From NCBI GenBank assembly GCA_054601695.1, contig BAAHQB010000013.1, positions 1-64,000 of the forward strand: 64,000 nt of DNA. The letters are read 5' to 3'. The notes below the pieces were generated by a model that made no database searches, had not been told where the DNA came from, and was given only the letters and a program-made list of their open reading frames with translations. How positions within the stretch are numbered: the stretch's first letter is position 1; every line of letters begins with the position of its first letter. The stretch is from Amorphochlora amoebiformis (taxonomy: Eukaryota > Cercozoa > Chlorarachniophyceae). The position numbers were made by a program, and so were the translations under genes. Shown here piece by piece: positions 19,354-52,699 of this stretch.

Positions 19354-19716
19354 ATGTATCAAGCATCTGCAGACCTAGGCGCAGAACAACCAGATCGACA
19401 CGGAGCGGACCGTTGAAGCTTGCCACTAATCGTGCGAAAATATACATCACTACGTACTCACTCGTATCGCCCATACTTCGAAGGCCTACCTACTAGACCT
19501 AGACTTAGACTGATGTCTAGAATGCACCAGCTGTACGTACTAGACGTACGTAGTCTAACTAGTCATCATCATCCTGTACCTCTAGATAGTACCTATACTG
19601 TATAACTTGAATAAATTCGAAAAAGTTGAAGTTAAATTATAATTCTAGTAATTTAACTTCGAGAACTTTGTCCGCGACTCCGAACTCGAGAAACAATATC
19701 TAGAATATCTAGATAT

Positions 19717-19725
<9 letters not shown>
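19354..19725. other. CTAG-rich spacer, no gene seen
   Basis: AT-rich unique sequence with many CTAG tetranucleotides and TTCGA-like repeats. I see no supported gene or RNA. Confidence 0.5.
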
Positions 19726-22180
<2,455 letters not shown>

Positions 22181-22524
22181 AAATTCTAAGATCTTTCTAG
22201 TATTTACTAGATTAAGGATTTAGGGAAATGTAACATAGACAGCTAGTATAGGGCTAACAAGTCAATCATTATAGTCGTAGTCACTGAGTTAAGTTTGAGC
22301 ATGATCTAGATGATATACACGCCAGTGTACACCACTAGACTGGCCTAGCAGTTCGTGCACTCTACGACAGTAGATACATGCATATGAGTCTCTAGGGAGT
22401 GGTCAATTAGCTAATTTCATGAATCACTGATAGGATTGTGAAATTCAAGTTGTGATATACGATCTAGACGATATCTCTAGCTACGGTATAACCATGATAT
22501 TCAATTTAATTCTAGTATATATAC

Positions 22525-22571
<47 letters not shown>

Positions 22572-23868
22572 TACTATTACTACTACTACTACTCTAGTAC
22601 TACTACTACTACTACTACTACTACTATATCATTATAACATGTACTTGTGACATGATTTATTAGATATAATACAGATAACTTGATATCTGGTAGAACTAAA
22701 TCTAGATATAACGTATACTACATCTAGATTTACATACTCGGTTTGCTTTTTACCTAGTTTACTATCGGACTGGATGATCTAGTCTAGATACGAGATCTAC
22801 TAGATCTAACTAGTCTAATAGCCTCGGATACTAGACTATCTAGCTATTACTAATTTACTACTAGTATCTATTAACTCTAGAACTAGATTAAGTCTAGTAA
22901 GTTATAGAATTCTAGCTTGTACAAATAAGAGATCTAGGAGATAGCACTAGATCATGTGAGTCACAGTCATGATGTGACATACTATAGACATACTAGCATA
23001 CACTCTAGATCTAATTACACCTAGAACGCCTCACTCATGCAAGAAAGCGTGACCGAGGCCCGGCCCGACCGAGGGTGATATCTAGGATATTCTAGATATT
23101 GTCACACCGTGACACATGCGCAGCCTCCCATGACATAGGGTGACATATATATACTAGCATACTAGCATACTCTATAGCTACGTACTAGTCTAGATCTAAT
23201 TACACCTAGAACACTTAGTAGTGTCACACCATCTAGACCATGACATCTTGGACATCTAGGACATAGCTAGCATCTAGAGCATATATGGTGACACTAGCTA
23301 GACTAGTCTAGTAGTGACACACCCTAGACACCTAGATGAAGCAATATTCAAGACGTTGCAAGTGATCAAAGAAAGTTAAAAGAGATCTTACACTTAAGCT
23401 CACTGATCATCTATATATATATATAGATCATGAGTCACATGCAAGATCACGATTCAAACTTGACTGTTGTGAAGCCCTCTAAACTAGCTAGAGCTATAGC
23501 TATAGCTATAGCTATAGCTATAGCTAGAGCTAGAGCCTATAGCTATAGCTAGAGCTAGAGCCTATAGCTAGAGCTAGAGCCTATAGCTATAGCTATAGCT
23601 ATAGCTAGATCGAGCTAGAGCCTATAGCTAGAGCTAGAGCCTATAGCTATAGCTATAGCTCTAGCTATAGCTAGAGCTATAGCTAGAGCTAGAGAGGCTC
23701 GGTCTAGTCGGTATCCAGAGTCTAGAGACTATGTATATGATCGACTGGCGCTGGAAGATCGAGTCCTCTAGATCACCGCCAGTCCTAGAAAACCTAGCTT
23801 CCCCCGCTCGAGTTGGCTCTTTCTCGAGCCAAGCTGAGTGCGAATCTTGTACCAAAAATTCAGAATAT
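22181..23868. other. CTAG-rich spacer with (CTA)n and (AGCTAT)n repeats
   Basis: CTAG is extremely frequent; I count twelve in 22741-22920 alone. It includes (CTA)n at about 22571-22626 and an imperfect AGCTAT/AGCTAG hexamer array at about 23485-23695. No coding exon is supported. Confidence 0.6.
23025..23155 (+). mobile_element. Decayed LTR relic of the same retrotransposon family
   Basis: Scattered matches to the 445-bp LTR appear in the right order: AACGCC, TCACTC.TGCAAGAAAGCGTGAC, CGAGGGTGAT, GTCACACCGTGACA and ATGACATAGGGTGACAT, interrupted by CTAG-type sequence. The copy is truncated and heavily mutated. A flanking segment ending CTAATTACACCTAGAAC is repeated on both sides (about 22990-23026 and 23160-23212). 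Confidence 0.6.
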
Positions 23869-24352
23869 TCAAACGATGCCACCGAGATTGATTTGCTTCG
23901 CTACATGAACACCCATGTAAATTGTCGCGCCAAGTCCGGTGAAATAAAGTGCCCCTCTTGTAAACCCAAGCTGATGTATCAAACCATAAAATGACACATT
24001 GTTGTGTGACAGATTGGTGTGTGATGGCATGCATAGTGTGTCTAGCAGTCCTGGAGATGTGTGTGTGTGTGTGTGTTGTGTATGTACGTATGTACGTACG
24101 GACGGACCTGTAGCTAGTAATTCGACATGTATATGGAGACATAGGTACCAGTTCGACGTATGTATGTATGCATTTATGTATGTATATATGTAGGGATACG
24201 AGGGTAGGTAGCAGTGAGGTGTTGTTAGTGTATGTGTACCGGGTTGACACCCCACGCGTAGAAAAGAGTGTGAAGGTATCGGGCAACAGTGAACATTCCA
24301 AAAGGCAAACTAGAACTTCCTGTCAATATACAAATGTACATGTATGGATATT

Positions 24353-24400
<48 letters not shown>

Positions 24401-24686
24401 TTGTATATATAATTACAAATATGCATATGTAAATAGATATACATACATACACGTCTTAATATATACGTAGCATGTGTATGTATGATAATACAGTCGGAGA
24501 TATATATATGGTTGTATATATAATTACAAATATGCATATGTAAATAGATATACATACATACACGTCTTAATATATACGTAGCATGTGTATGTATGATAAT
24601 ACGCCTCCGACTGTATGAACGTACACAAAAACATGCATAATTGCGTACATCACACATATATCTACACACATACATACATATATATA

Positions 24687-24764
<78 letters not shown>

Positions 24765-24909
24765 TTTTGTTTCGTAAGCGTTGAAAGTTACCTCCGGTGG
24801 CGACGTAAAGGCCCCCAACGACGTAGAACATGGGGAAGTTCTCACTGTCATTTTGAATCACTGCATATCCCCTCTTTACCTGGATACATTATCAACTTAT
24901 ATTCGTTGC

Positions 24910-24950
<41 letters not shown>

Positions 24951-25607
24951 CTCGACCATACACACGACTAGAGCTAGTCGAACGTGTAGCAGTCTTTCCT
25001 GTAGCCCAGCCTAGACACCCAGGACCAGCTAGGCTAGTCCTCTACGCTAGCAGCCTATCCAACCCTTCTCAACCCTAGACACCCAGGACCAGTTAGGATA
25101 CTCCATACGCTAGTCACTCTATCCAACCCTGCTCCTACCAGCTAGGCTACTCCTGTACGCTAGCATTCTATCCAACCCTACTCAACCCTAGACACCCAAG
25201 ACCAGCTAGGCTATGCCTGGATAGGCTAGGCTAGGCTAGGCTAGGCTAGGCTAGGCTAGGCTAGGCTAGGCTAGCTCGACGTACTTAGGACTTGAATAAA
25301 CTACTTGGCAGGCCATGATATATTTTTTGTTCCAGTGTTTCTTACATTGGGATCATCGCAGCCAAAGCCGGTCTTGGGAGTCATGAGCTTGCCCTTTCCC
25401 AACGTCTTATCGAAAAAGGGCTTGTCCTATCAAAGCATCGTATCAAAACATCAATCACAGTCGTCCTACTCAATGCAATGTCTCTACATACACTCGAGTC
25501 TACATTCACTACACTTACTATCAGTGCATCGTATCAAAACAATCGTCCTTCTCAATGCAATGTATCTACATATGTCTAGTATTATATATAAAGTTTGAAT
25601 TTATATA

Positions 25608-25653
<46 letters not shown>

Positions 25654-25732
25654 ATATATATATGTATGTAAGCATATCACTATAATCTGAGGATATATAG
25701 GATTGTATGTGTGTACATAACATATGCATGTA

Positions 25733-25806
<74 letters not shown>

Positions 25807-25885
25807 AATACACCTATCTACATTCATGCATATGTATACACACAACATACACATAAATATCTAGGTTCTAGGTCAAAGATATATA

Positions 25886-25916
<31 letters not shown>

Positions 25917-25952
25917 AACTTCCTCTATCTCTCTCTATATTATATATATACT

Positions 25953-26014
<62 letters not shown>

Positions 26015-26932
26015 TAATTATATACATTATATACGTATTGAAAATTCACGTATGTAGGAAACGAACCTCAGGGGCATGGACGGTGCTGCTTCGTAGCTGG
26101 TCAACAAATAGTAATACAACGATCAACAACACCAATGCAACGATCAACCACCAGGCCAATTGCTAGCCAGACTTTGTTTGTGGATCAGACAGATGAAAAT
26201 CATGAGATCGATCGATTGGTAGATTCGATTGATTCGCAACGATCAAGCAGTAGGCCAATGAATTAGCAGGCAGCCTTTCCTTGTGGATCAGACAGAGGAG
26301 ATCTATTGCTAGATTCGATCGATTCGCAACAATCAAGTTGGCCAATTAGTAGGCAGCCTTTGTTTGAGGATCAGACAGATTCGATCGATTGGTAGATTCG
26401 ATCGATTCGCAACCATCAAGCAATAGGCCAAGTAGTGGCAGCCTTTCTTTGTGAATTAGACAGATCAAACAGCTTGTTCGTAGTGTGTATGTGTATGTGT
26501 AGGTGTATATACTCATGTGCTGTATTTCTTCAGTGTGTTCGTTGATTGCATTGTGTGTGTTGGTTTGCATTGTTCTATTAGTGTGTTTGATCGTTGCATT
26601 GGTGTGCTTGATGGTATCATTGCTCAGGTTGTGATCGTTGCATGCTGTGCTTGATCGTTTACCTTGAGAGTGAGAACCCATATGTTGGTCCCGAGCGACT
26701 TGAGTGCGAGGAGGAGGCCAGACGTGGCGAACGCCGTGAACACCGGATTGGACAGCGAGATATTCTAACATCAATACACACAAAGCACACAGAACCACAC
26801 AGAATATCACAGAAGCAGAAGGATATCGGGTAGTACGAGACTAATTTTTGGTGTATCGACACAATAGCAAGGTGTGTTCGCAGTGGTTGCTTGGGCGCCT
26901 TCCAACGCCGAGTTCGTGCGCACCTGCGACAT
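23869..26932 (-). CDS. MAPEG-family membrane protein (microsomal glutathione S-transferase-like), 153 aa
   Basis: There are six exons, 26924-26932, 26663-26764, 25346-25426, 24792-24879, 24240-24319 and 23869-23970, all GT-AG with matching phases and ending in TGA. The MAPEG family comprises four-helix membrane proteins that conjugate glutathione or make eicosanoids in ER-type membranes. Helix 1 is [20 protein letters not shown]. The family signature appears as [16 protein letters not shown] (about residues 67-82), followed by a hydrophobic helix. Then comes [14 protein letters not shown] (about 108-120), the counterpart of the conserved R-x-x-H-T-x-x-Y...QP motif, and a last helix. The length of about 150 is normal. 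The start Met is encoded by a 9-nt first coding exon (MSQ). It is divergent from the acidic repeat gene with 102 bp between start codons. Introns carry (TA)n and minisatellites. Confidence 0.85.
24399..24610. repeat. About 108-bp direct duplication in intron 4 of the MAPEG gene
   Basis: Segments beginning ATGGTTGTATATATAATTAC at about 24399 and about 24508 are near-identical through TGTGTATGTATGATAATAC, giving two tandem copies next to (TA)n. Confidence 0.8.
25015..25275. repeat. Minisatellite and (GGCTA)n array in intron 3 of the MAPEG gene
   Basis: Three imperfect copies of a unit of roughly 75 bp (CCTAGACACCCAGGACCAGC type) run into a pure GGCTA pentamer array (25219-25272). Confidence 0.8.
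25600..26030. repeat. (TA)n tracts in intron 2 of the MAPEG gene
   Basis: Several (TA)n blocks are separated by short unique patches. The rest of the intron (26040-26480) holds imperfect direct repeats around ATCGATTCGCAACAATCAAG. Confidence 0.85.
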
Positions 26933-27034
26933 GGTGTTCGGGATTACGCGAATATCTCGAAAGCTGGTAGTGAACCGAATTGATAAACTTAACTTTTCGC
27001 GTGACATCTCCGAGACCCCCAACGGCCCTCAACC
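26933..27034. promoter_or_regulatory. Short shared upstream region of two divergent genes
   Basis: Only 102 bp separate the MAPEG start codon (- strand) from the acidic repeat gene start (+ strand). A bidirectional promoter is inferred from the spacing. No TATA box or other element is evident. Confidence 0.3.
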
Positions 27035-28498
27035 ATGACGTCGACGACGACGGCAACGACGACGACGACCGAGACAACGACGACGCAATTCCAAATTTCA
27101 AGTGAATTATCCAGAAGTGGTATTCGTCCAAAGCAAGCATGGGCATCCAGCGTGGTAAATCCGTCGACGAGAGTGTCGAGAGCGGCTTTGATCGAATTGA
27201 GCTCGAACATTGTCCACCACAACAGTCACGCACCCTGGCGGGATCCATGTTGCCAGGAAGAAGCACAGCGAGAACCCCATGCTGACTCAGAGCCCCAGGC
27301 AGAGGCAAAAACAGAGGCCCAGACATCTATTTTCGACAGTCTCAACCCTTCAGTGTTTTCGAAGCTGATGGACGAAACAGATGCTGTGGTTCGGGAAGCA
27401 GACGATTGGCTGCACATGCTCCAAGATGGCACATACGACATCGACGACGACTACGGAGACTTCGACGACCACGGCGACTTCAACGATGAGCATAACCATG
27501 ATGATCACGATTATGACGATCAATACGATGCTCACGACAATCCCGAGCGCAAAGGCGATTTCCCAATCCAAAACAAATCGCATAACACGACCTGCACCCC
27601 ATCGCCGCCCCCATATCCTCCGACCTCAACCCCAACCCCAACCCCAACCCCAGCCTTGCCTTCACTTGCGATGACCTCCCTCGACTTTCACCGCCAAGAT
27701 ATCACTTTGGCGACTGCAACCACCACCAAGCCAAAATCTTACTTAAAACGTGGTCTGCCACCAGACCATGACAGCTTACACGCGCTGCTAGCTTTCCACT
27801 TTCTGAAACCTGTCGTTTCAAATACTCCAGGAGAGCAACATATAGGGGGGGAGGAGGCACAGGCACCGGGAATGATGCAACGGGAGACATCAGGACGGTT
27901 TCACGTTATAGACTGTGAGCACCACGGCGATGCATATCAAGATAGCAAACAACGCGAAGATGCATATCAAGATAGCAAACAACGCGAAGATGCATATCAA
28001 GATAGCAAACAACGCGAAGGTGAATATCAAGATAACAAACAACGCGAAGGTGAATATCAAGATAACAAACAACATGAAGATGAAGGTCAATGTCACCACG
28101 ACGCTCAACATGCCGATCTTGTCGATGGGTATCTTCATCAACACACCGATCAACATCGCGATGATCCTGGCGATCGACGTGACGGTGATGATGACGATCA
28201 ACGTGACGGTGATGATGACGATCAACGTGACGATGATGATGACAATCAACCTGACGATGACGATGACGATCAACGTGACGATGATGATAACGATCGACGC
28301 GACAATGATGATGACGGTGAACGCCAAGACGAAGATCGTGGGGCGGTTGCCGAGCTGGTTGGTGAAATGCTAGAAATGGGCAAGTAAGAAAATGAATAAA
28401 AGCCAGTGACGGGTCTAGAATCTAGATCGATACACTACACTCACGGCTCTTCCACATATTTGCCTGTATCTATGCAAATAATATTATATATATATATG

Positions 28499-28582
<84 letters not shown>

Positions 28583-29100
28583 AGTACACACACACACACC
28601 CCTATATATATATATATATTTATATATTAGATACATAAATAAAATGGTGTATTTTTGTTTAGGAAACTTGTGGAAGAAGGTGCGTTTGAATCGGGAGTTG
28701 AAGTCGTCGAGAATGCAATGGAAATTGCGGGTCAACATCCACATGTCATCAATAGAAGCCATAACTTGTATCTCCATTTACCTTTCCATCTCAATCTCAA
28801 TTTACATTTGTATTCCCATTTGTTTGCATTCCCATTTGTTTGTATTCCCATTTGTTTGCATTCCCATTTGTTTGCATTCCCATTTGCATTCCTATTTGGA
28901 TTTGCATATCCGTGGATATGTCCAATTGTATTCCAATTGAATTTCCATGTACGGGAAGGAAGGGTAAAGGTGCGCGTTTTCTCATTCGAATTTCATAACT
29001 ACTACCTAAACTTCTAGCTATATTTTGGAAATACAATCAAAACATTACACACACACAACAGGACACATCAAATTACGTACACACGTGCATATATATATAT

Positions 29101-29174
<74 letters not shown>

Positions 29175-29496
29175 GTTATATATACTCCACATATGTATAC
29201 ATACATATAGGTATATACATGCATATAGGTATAAATATGAGTCCTGGCATAGTTATGGAGGTGTCTTTAGTTGTTGATTTGTTGGGTTCGTGTTGATCTT
29301 GTGTTGTTCATTTGTTGGGTTCTTGTTGATCTTGTGTTGGTGTTGAGAATTCTGTTGATCTTGTGTTGGTGTTGAGAAGGTGTCCGTAATGTTACATATT
29401 TATTGTCTTGTTTTTCCAGGCGGTGTTAAAGGAAATGAGTTTTACGAACTTCACGTTCAAGCTAACAACCTTCTTACCACGGTCACCTACATATAA
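27035..29496 (+). CDS. Acidic Asp-rich repeat protein, about 497 aa, 3-exon model
   Basis: Exon 1 (27035-28383) is a 449-codon open frame. Donor AA/GTAAGA joins exon 2 (28663-28730) in phase, and exon 3 (29420-29496) ends in TAA with AATTA following. The N-terminus is a Thr run. Residues about 130-175 are D/H-rich. There is a TPTPTPTP stretch and then five copies of a ten-residue unit ([10 protein letters not shown] or [10 protein letters not shown], about 27945-28075). A long D/R/Q stretch (RDGDDDDQ type) follows, and the tail reads [20 protein letters not shown]. No known domain is recognised; the composition suggests a soluble acidic, disordered protein. The exon 2 donor (GCGG/GTCAAC) is the weakest call: another frame runs on to about 29016. 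If exon 1 is not spliced, translation stops at TAA 28385. Confidence 0.58.
28490..29215. repeat. (TA)n and CCCATTTGTTTGCATT minisatellite in introns of the acidic repeat gene
   Basis: (TA)n lies at 28490-28575 and 29090-29170. Between them, 28780-28905 repeats a 16-17-bp unit of the form CCCATTTGTTTGCATT about six times, starting immediately after the exon 2 region. Confidence 0.85.
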
Positions 29497-29536
29497 ATTA
29501 CATCAAAATACATTATACATACATACATACATACAT

Positions 29537-29567
<31 letters not shown>

Positions 29568-29615
29568 CATATTACTAACAATATTAATCATATTATTTAT
29601 TTCTTTGAACACATA

Positions 29616-29685
<70 letters not shown>

Positions 29686-29696
29686 TTATACATGAT

Positions 29697-29767
<71 letters not shown>

Positions 29768-30878
29768 TTATACATGATCGCATAGGCTGCTTCGATGGTT
29801 TTGAAGGTTCCTTCTAAGGCTTCCTTCAAGGAAACCTCTAAGGCTTCCTTCAAGGAACCCTCTAAGGCTTCTCTCAAGGAACCCTCTAAGGCTCCCCCTA
29901 TGGCTCCCTCTATGGCTTCCCCTATGGCTCCCTCTATGGCTCCCTTTAAGCCGCGTATGGGCCCCTTTAAGCCGCGTATGGGCCCTTCGGAGGATCCCTC
30001 TAAGGGTCCCCCTATGGGTCCCTCTAGGCTTCCGTTTATGAGTTGTCCTTTGTCCTAGGCCTCCCTCTGTGGATCCTTCGAAGGAGCCCTGTAAGCCTCC
30101 CTCTATCTAGTCTATGGAACCTTTGCCTCTATCTACTAGATCTAGTCTATGGATCCTACGCAGGATGATGTGACAATAAGATGCAGTAGTTGCATATGTG
30201 TGTTGATGGATGTGAATAGATTAAGGATGTACTACTTGTGTGTTGATGGATGTGAATAGAGTTACCGCTTAGGTCAAGAATAAGGTTATTAGTGTGAGTT
30301 TCCATGTCTGGTATGTTCTGATCTAGCTAGCTGATTCACGTAACATTAAATCATGCGGCGTGTCTGTGTTATCTAGCTTGGTCCAGATCACTGGCATACA
30401 TATATATATATATATATCATACTGTATATACTAGATATATTATATGTGTGTGCATCCTAGTACTTATGTAATTATTATTAATTGTTCTTATATCTTTATA
30501 TTGTGTATATGTGTCTAGGTGTGTGTTTTCATGTATATTATAGTATTAATATTACTAGATATCTAGATCATAGCGTACACATATACTAGATATATATAAT
30601 ATCAAGTATATATACTAGATATATATATATGCCTAGATAACATTGATATTACAATTTGAGTAGTTCCATGTTAATTGTTAAACAAAGCTTTAGAAGGTAC
30701 GGACAGGCAGCTAGAGCTAGAGAGGTCTAGAGGCTCCAGAGGCTACGCACTAGACGTAGCCTCTCTGGTTTCCGAGATGGATGCATGCATATGAACAGTG
30801 ACTAGAGTGAGCCTATCACAACTAGTATCAAGACTACTAGACTACATCTAGACATGCACTGCTACTAGCTAGACTAGG
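29497..30878. other. Intergenic region: (TA)n, 24-bp minisatellite, CTAG-rich DNA
   Basis: 29530-29785 is mostly (TA)n. 29793-30058 is a tandem array of CTTCCTTCAAGGAACCCTCTAAGG-like units, which leaves an open frame (KASFKEPS repeat) but looks like a satellite. 30060-30878 is CTAG-rich unique sequence. No supported gene lies here; it separates two convergent genes. Confidence 0.6.
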
Positions 30879-36668
<5,790 letters not shown>

Positions 36669-37616
36669 CGAAAAACCCTTGCGCTTGCACGTCACGCCGT
36701 TTTAACACCCCGAAATTCTTTGGATTTCTTTTTATGATGGACCCTTTGCGTTAGAGGTCTCTTCAATCTTCATCTCTGAAAAGTAACGCTGCTCCATGTC
36801 ACTCTCACCCACGTGCCATAACGACCGACCTACTGGCACTAATGAGTCTGGCAGGCTACTGCCACCTTCTCGTGGTGGCATTAACGACCTACTGCACCTT
36901 CTCTGCACGCCCTATTTCTCCTGCGTTTGGCCCACACTTGGCTCGCATTTGATATACGTTTGGCCTACATTTGACCTGTAGTTGGCCTGCATTTGCCCGC
37001 CCGCCCTGCTCTTGGCCTCATTTCCTAGATTTCGCCCATATTGACCTATATTTGGCCTGCATTTACATTTGGAGTACAAATTTTGCAATGAATCAACGGC
37101 CTGGCCGACATGCATCAACGGCCACATTTGGCTTATGCATATGTATATATATGTAATATTATGTATATACATGCAGCGAGTCAAGTTATCCAGGTTACGA
37201 GTGATTTGAACTAGTCGGCATTAGAGCCTGGCCTGCTTCAATTCTAAGTTATATCTATATATGCTTAGCCTTCAATACTAAGTTATCTAGGTTACGATTC
37301 ATTGAACAAGTCTGGCTAAGCTGAGCATGCTTAGCCTGGTAACACTGCTAGCGCTTCAATATACTAACTTATCTTGATTTCAACAAGTCTGGCTAAGCTG
37401 AGCATGCTTAGCCTGGTAGGTAACACTGCTTGAATACTAAGTTATTTAGGCTACGATGAATTTGAACAAATCTGGCTAAGGTGAGCAATGGGTATGGTTA
37501 TGAATCAGTGAGTAGGTGAGGCAGGTTAATATAATTATGATTGATTTGAACAAGTCATGTCAAACTAAACTCACCATCACCATGCTTACCCTGCACTGCT
37601 TCAATACTACGCCTAG

Positions 37617-37662
<46 letters not shown>

Positions 37663-37663
37663 C

Positions 37664-37697
<34 letters not shown>

Positions 37698-37795
37698 AAT
37701 ATATATACTAGTTATATAACCTAAATAGCATTAAATACATATCTATTGAATTATAGATACACAATCAGAAGATGTACATGAATCTATAATATAAA

Positions 37796-37844
<49 letters not shown>

Positions 37845-37932
37845 TAGATATAACCTAGATAGCATTGTATAAATATATATCTATTGAATTATAGATACAT
37901 AATCAAAAGATGTAAATAAATCTATAATATAA

Positions 37933-38030
<98 letters not shown>

Positions 38031-38165
38031 TGTATATATAATACTATATATATATATATATATATATAATAATAATAATATATGTATATATATATATATA
38101 TATATGTATATTATATACATATATATATATATATATTATATATATATATATATATATTATGTATA

Positions 38166-38510
38166 ATATTTGATAAAAGTAGGTTGGGGTGTAAACGAGG
38201 ATTTGTCGAGTTCTTTGATAAAAGTAGGTTGGGGTGTAAACGAGGATTTGTCGAGTTCTTGGATAAAAGTAGGTTGGGGTGTAAACGAGGATTTGTCGAG
38301 TTCTTTGATAAAAGTGGGTTGGGTAAACGAAAATTTGTCGAGTTTTTGGATAAAAGTAGGTTGGGGTGTAAACGAGGATTTGTCGAGTTGTTTGATAAAA
38401 GTAGGTTGTGTAAACAAGGATTTGTCGAGTTTTTGGATAAAAGTAGGTTGGGGTGTATACGAGGATTTGTCGAGTTGTTTGATAAAGGTAGGTTGGGGTT
38501 GAACAGTACG
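38166..38510. repeat. About 45-bp tandem array, 8 copies
   Basis: Units read GATAAAAGTAGGTTGGGGTG + TAAACGAGGATTTGTCGAGT + T, with one-base variation and a few shortened units. All frames stay open, so the encoded peptide repeats are not evidence for a gene. Confidence 0.9.
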
Positions 38511-38564
38511 AGGAAGAGTCTAGTGGAAGCGCAGGCAAAAGGACCGTGCGCATGGATCCAATGA

Positions 38565-38653
38565 CTACGCAACTCGGGATGAGCAGACTCCAAAGAGGAT
38601 CGCCGGGCAGCACGGAACCTTGCAGAGCTTGTCAATGTCATCATAAAACGTGA
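38565..38653 (-). CDS. Candidate terminal exon of an unidentified - strand gene
   Basis: After an acceptor CACACCGCAG, the - strand reads TFYDDIDKLCKVPCCPAILF and on to a TAG at 38565. The Cys-rich, hydrophobic run looks protein-like. No upstream exon was found, and the + strand over the same bases is also open (MDPMTTQLGMSRLQRGS...), so this may be spurious. Confidence 0.2.
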
Positions 38654-38757
38654 CTGCGGTGTGACAGACGCATGAATGGCTGGGATTCGTCTGGGATTCC
38701 CGGTAATCCCGGAGGGGGTTTATTCACCCCAGGGGGTTGTGCAACTCAATTTCCATC

Positions 38758-45657
<6,900 letters not shown>

Positions 45658-46426
45658 CCTTGTACAACATGCAAGGTTGAATCTGTAGTGATCGACTTAT
45701 ACCTAGTCATCGAATCTGTCAATGACCTAGATCACTTCTTCGTAGAGTAATTCAGTAAGCTTCAATATATTGAATATACGTCCCCGGCCTATGAATGTTA
45801 CACGTATGTCTAGCTTTCACACCTGGCGTGTGTACGCCGGCCTCATCGATCCACAGATTATTAACAAATAATATATACACGTACGCGCGTATCAATGATT
45901 GTTCAAGTTATAAATTGTCAAACTTTTTCATGCATGGATCGATATCTAGGATCGTAGGATGTATTTTCATATCTAGTCATCTAGGTCATACATGTGTCAA
46001 TTACGATCCAAAATAAATCATTGTCTTCCTGAAGCATAGTCTAGATAGTACTAGAGTACTCCAGATAGGCTATCCTGAGCTATATATACTAGATATAGAG
46101 ACTCTATGAATGATAGATATTCAGTACTATAGTACTATAGTACGTAGAGATAACACTGGAGGTATGATCGCGCGGCGCGCGCGCATCGATCGAATGACTA
46201 ATTTACCGTTTGATAAACTCATACATAGACAGAATTTCCCGATCGCGGCTACTAGGGCTACTGTATATGCGTTCTCAAGAATCTCAACCACACGCCCGGG
46301 AAACCCTTGGGTTTTTTTTGTTCACATTCGACATTCGAGCATTCTCATCCTAAAATCTAGTATGAGCTGATCTAGAGTATGTATACAACTATAGCCTAGA
46401 TAGGTGTTACATCATATATAGCATAA
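45658..46426. other. CTAG-rich spacer between convergent genes
   Basis: Unique AT-rich sequence with many CTAG sites and a GCGCGGCGCGCGCGC patch at about 46169-46183. It should hold the 3' ends of two converging genes. No further gene is seen. Confidence 0.5.
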
Positions 46427-52408
<5,982 letters not shown>

Positions 52409-52699
52409 CACGCGTCCTCCCCTTGCACAAGTAAGTACGCTTCTGTTGTGCTGCTGATTGCTCCTATAGATAGATATTATGGATTGATATGCGGGTTACT
52501 ATCACGTACTATGTGATAAGTGAGATATCTGATAAATAATATCTCGCTTCTCAATGGCCGACGCCTTACACGTGTCCTCAACACAGAATTTCCTAGGAGA
52601 GCAGCTTCCAATCGTGCCAAAAGCCAGAGGAAGAAGGACGCGCACAGCATCTGTTTCCGGGGCATATTTGAACACCCCGAGGTTGAGAGCAGATTTACA
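52409..52699. promoter_or_regulatory. Shared upstream region of rolling-stone-like and MsrB genes
   Basis: About 290 bp lie between divergent start codons. The - strand copy of CTTGTGCAAG just above 52429 could instead be a splice acceptor of an upstream non-coding exon. The region is open in the MsrB frame from 52520, so the MsrB start could be further upstream than 52700. Confidence 0.3.

Larger units (their letters stand above)
36669..38757. other. Intergenic region between divergent genes, mostly repeats
   Basis: 36930-37140 repeats a TTTGGCCTGCAT motif. 37200-37480 holds about four imperfect copies of a CTGGCTAAGCTGAGCATGCT unit. 37620-38165 is mostly (TA)n. 38166-38510 is a tandem array of about 45 bp. 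38510-38757 is unique sequence open in several frames. No gene is firmly supported. Confidence 0.55.

Noticed and set aside
23025-23215. A second functional LTR
   Set aside because: It is too short and broken, with no TG...CA ends or target duplication, so it was kept only as a relic.
29795-30058. 87-codon frame with KASFKEPS repeats
   Set aside because: It matches a 24-bp tandem repeat. There is no upstream exon or domain, and it is more likely a satellite.
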